Below are positions 6,666 through 8,255 of a stretch of 8,255 nucleotides of DNA, piece after piece. Origin of the DNA: an uncultured Peptococcaceae bacterium (lineage in GTDB: Bacteria; Bacillota; Peptococcia; Peptococcales; Peptococcaceae); NCBI GenBank assembly GCA_937922955.1, contig CALAKO010000062.1, positions 1 through 8,255 on the forward strand, written 5' to 3'. The position numbers and the translations under genes are program-made. The notes beneath the pieces are model-generated. The model saw only the letters and a program-made list of their open reading frames with translations. It had not been told where the DNA came from and made no database searches. Each line of letters begins with the position of its first letter. Within the stretch, counting starts at the first letter, position 1.

Positions 6666-8117
6666 TTACAACATGAAAATAATAGTAACCAGCAAGAATA
6701 CTGGAACCAGAATCCCGAAGGACCACTTCATATAGCCAAAGAAACTTGGCATCTTGATATCATGTTCTTCTGCAATGGAACGAACCATGAAGTTTGGTGC
6801 GTTACCGATGTAACTGAGTGCACCCATGAATACCGCACCAGCAGAAACTGCGATGAGCAGAGGAGCTTCAACCATACCGATGGATGTTGCAATACCAGTG
6901 GTTGCACCCAAAGAACCAGCGGTGGTCAAGAATACGAGATAGGTTGGGGTGTTATCCAGGAACCCGGAAAGAATACCGGTGCTCCAGAAGAACTGCCATT
7001 CGGAATGCAGACCAAGGCTTGCACCGTTTGCTTTGAGCAGAGCGAGTGCAGGGATCATGGTGATGAAGATACCGATAAAGAGTTTTGCAACTTCTTCCAT
7101 AGCGCCCCAGTTGAAGTTGTTTTCTTCACGCAGGGATTTCTTGGTGAACTTCATGGTCAAGAAGATGGCAATCAGATAGATGATATCTTTGATGATGTTT
7201 GGATAGGTAGCAATAGCGCTTTCACCATTGTGGGTAAAGAGGGTGATGCCCTTTACGCTGCCGTCAGCATTCTGGAACATATCCATGCCTGCCAACACAC
7301 CACTGGAAACGGTACCGATGAGAATCAAAACGATGAAGGCAATGTTGATCAGACCATCAACTTTGATCTTATCACCGCCAGCCTGTGGCTGAACAGCACC
7401 TTCTGCCAGATCCTTCTTATATCTGCTGTTTTCAACAAGATAATAGATAACAAGCAGAACGACGGAAGTAAACAGATAGATTGGCCACAAATGGGTGAGG
7501 CACCAGAAGAATGGTACGCCACGCAGATACCCCATGAAGAGTGGTGGGTCACCAACAGGAGTCAAGCTACCACCGATGTTACATACCAAGAAGATAAAGA
7601 AAATAATGGTATGCATTTTACGTTTGCGCCATTCGTTTGCACGAATGAGTGGACGGATCAAGACCATTGCTGCACCAGTAGTACCAATGATAGAAGCCAA
7701 GACGGTACCAATAGCCAGAATGACCAGGTTGACCTTAGGAGTCCCAACAATGGACCCTTTGATCACAATACCACCTGCAACGGCATAAAGCGCAATCAAA
7801 AGAAGCAAGAATGGTACATAGTCCAAAACGATGGTATGAATCAGTTCATAAATGGTTTCATGCGCACCAAATACGAAGAAGAATGGCACGATGAATACTG
7901 CAGACCAGAACAGTGCCACCCATAATTGATTTTTCTCCCACCAATGTGGCTTTACAAGTGGGAAGATAGCAATAGACAGGAGCATCCCAACGAATGGAAT
8001 AATACTCCAAACTGGCAGATGATCGCCGAGCATATCGCCTTCTGCAAATGCAGCGGTCGGAACGAACACGGCAAGCACAACCAATGTCAGCAAAGACATT
8101 AATTTCTTATGCTTCAT
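6666..8117 (-). CDS. NhaD-like sodium:proton antiporter / ion transporter superfamily permease with signal peptide
   Basis: This is a 483-residue integral membrane protein, probably exchanging Na+ for H+ at the cytoplasmic membrane. The N-terminus has Lys/His-rich MKHKK, a hydrophobic core and AFA|EGD (cleavage near 25), which looks like a cleavable signal peptide. About ten or more hydrophobic segments follow, for example 36-55, 64-84, 100-118, 130-147, 169-187, 210-227, 257-275, 311-323, 344-361 and 464-482. Family-like motifs are GTTGAAMVLIRPLIRAN (145-161), NIGGSLTPVGDPPLFMG (180-196), SGFLDNTPTYLVF (384-396) and GNAPNFMVRSIAEEH (438-452). These pairs of helix-breaking G/P/N/D motifs mark the ArsB/NhaD/citrate-transporter group. 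AAGGA lies 8 bases before the ATG. It is a single-gene unit with its own promoter and terminator. The ion specificity cannot be read from sequence; a carboxylate or other anion is possible, so I give no symbol. Confidence 0.85.
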   Translation of the reverse strand: MKHKKLMSLLTLVVLAVFVPTAAFAEGDMLGDHLPVWSIIPFVGMLLSIAIFPLVKPHWWEKNQLWVALFWSAVFIVPFFFVFGAHETIYELIHTIVLDYVPFLLLLIALYAVAGGIVIKGSIVGTPKVNLVILAIGTVLASIIGTTGAAMVLIRPLIRANEWRKRKMHTIIFFIFLVCNIGGSLTPVGDPPLFMGYLRGVPFFWCLTHLWPIYLFTSVVLLVIYYLVENSRYKKDLAEGAVQPQAGGDKIKVDGLINIAFIVLILIGTVSSGVLAGMDMFQNADGSVKGITLFTHNGESAIATYPNIIKDIIYLIAIFLTMKFTKKSLREENNFNWGAMEEVAKLFIGIFITMIPALALLKANGASLGLHSEWQFFWSTGILSGFLDNTPTYLVFLTTAGSLGATTGIATSIGMVEAPLLIAVSAGAVFMGALSYIGNAPNFMVRSIAEEHDIKMPSFFGYMKWSFGILVPVFLLVTIIFML

Positions 8118-8198
8118 TTTTTACATCCTTCCTTTGTAGTTTTCTACTTTAAAATAATAGCATTAAGGGTCTTAATCTTTATGAAAACCCACAATAAC
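8118..8198 (-). promoter_or_regulatory. Antiporter 5' untranslated leader with a 6-bp inverted repeat
   Basis: From the predicted start near 8199, about 80 bases of AT-rich leader precede the ATG. It contains ATTAAG-GGT-CTTAAT (8162-8176), a perfect 6-bp inverted repeat with a 3-base centre. This could be an operator half-site pair or a weak RNA hairpin. No known riboswitch consensus is recognisable. Confidence 0.35.
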
Positions 8199-8205
8199 AC
8201 CTGTA

Positions 8206-8234
8206 ATTGTAACAAAGCTTTCAAGATCTGACAA
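8206..8234 (-). promoter_or_regulatory. Strong sigma-70-type promoter for the antiporter gene
   Basis: The minus strand has -35 TTGTCA (8234-8229) and -10 TACAAT (8211-8206), each five of six matches to consensus, with a 17-bp spacer. AT-rich sequence continues upstream to the window edge. The start would be near 8199. Confidence 0.78.
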
Positions 8235-8255
8235 CAAAAATATTCAAAATATAGA

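Noticed and set aside
6534..7925. A 463-codon open frame on the plus strand opposite the antiporter gene
   Set aside because: Its length is striking, but it crosses a strong terminator and has no recognisable domain. Its composition is rich in N, Q, E, H and W, as expected from reading a membrane-protein gene backwards. The minus-strand frame has clear family motifs, a ribosome binding site and a promoter.

Overview
The window looks like ordinary chromosome of a bacterium with Gram-positive-style translation signals: strong purine-rich Shine-Dalgarno sites and moderate GC content. A split transketolase, class I nrdAB with an ATP-cone, and an NhaD-like permease with a signal peptide together suggest a Firmicutes lineage, possibly the Negativicutes. 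That placement is inference from protein style and is not proven here. Every gene I accept lies on the minus strand, so the window reads from right to left. I see no insertion sequence, phage gene, CRISPR array or other sign of recent transfer.

In transcription order there are four units. (1) An NhaD/ion-transporter-superfamily antiporter with a signal peptide (6666-8117). It has a near-consensus promoter, a leader of about 80 nt containing a small inverted repeat, and a symmetric terminator at 6626-6658. (2) A two-gene transketolase operon: the N-terminal (ThDP-binding) subunit (5673-6494) overlaps the C-terminal subunit (4735-5676) by ATGA. It has its own promoter at 6558-6586 and a strong terminator at 4691-4721. 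(3) An operon of class I ribonucleotide reductase alpha (1976-4516) and beta (914-1957), followed by a small transglutaminase-fold protein (209-865). The operon ends at a terminator at 158-193. (4) The 5' three quarters of a tRNA-Glu(UUC) gene (1-53, cut by the window edge). Its own promoter at 99-127 has an AT-rich upstream element.

The first three units are housekeeping functions: ion homeostasis, the non-oxidative pentose phosphate pathway supplying ribose-5-phosphate, and reduction of ribonucleotides to deoxyribonucleotides. Tkt and Nrd lie near each other in nucleotide metabolism, but a terminator separates them and nothing in the sequence shows co-regulation.

Two things deserve a second look. 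First, the 5' leader of the tRNA-Glu transcript is complementary, over about 23 base pairs, to the D-arm/anticodon-arm segment of the tRNA it precedes, including the anticodon itself. Second, the protein downstream of nrdAB keeps the His and Asp of a transglutaminase-like triad but has Ser where the catalytic Cys is expected, so it may be a pseudoenzyme or have a changed nucleophile. I found no clear new defence or mobile system.
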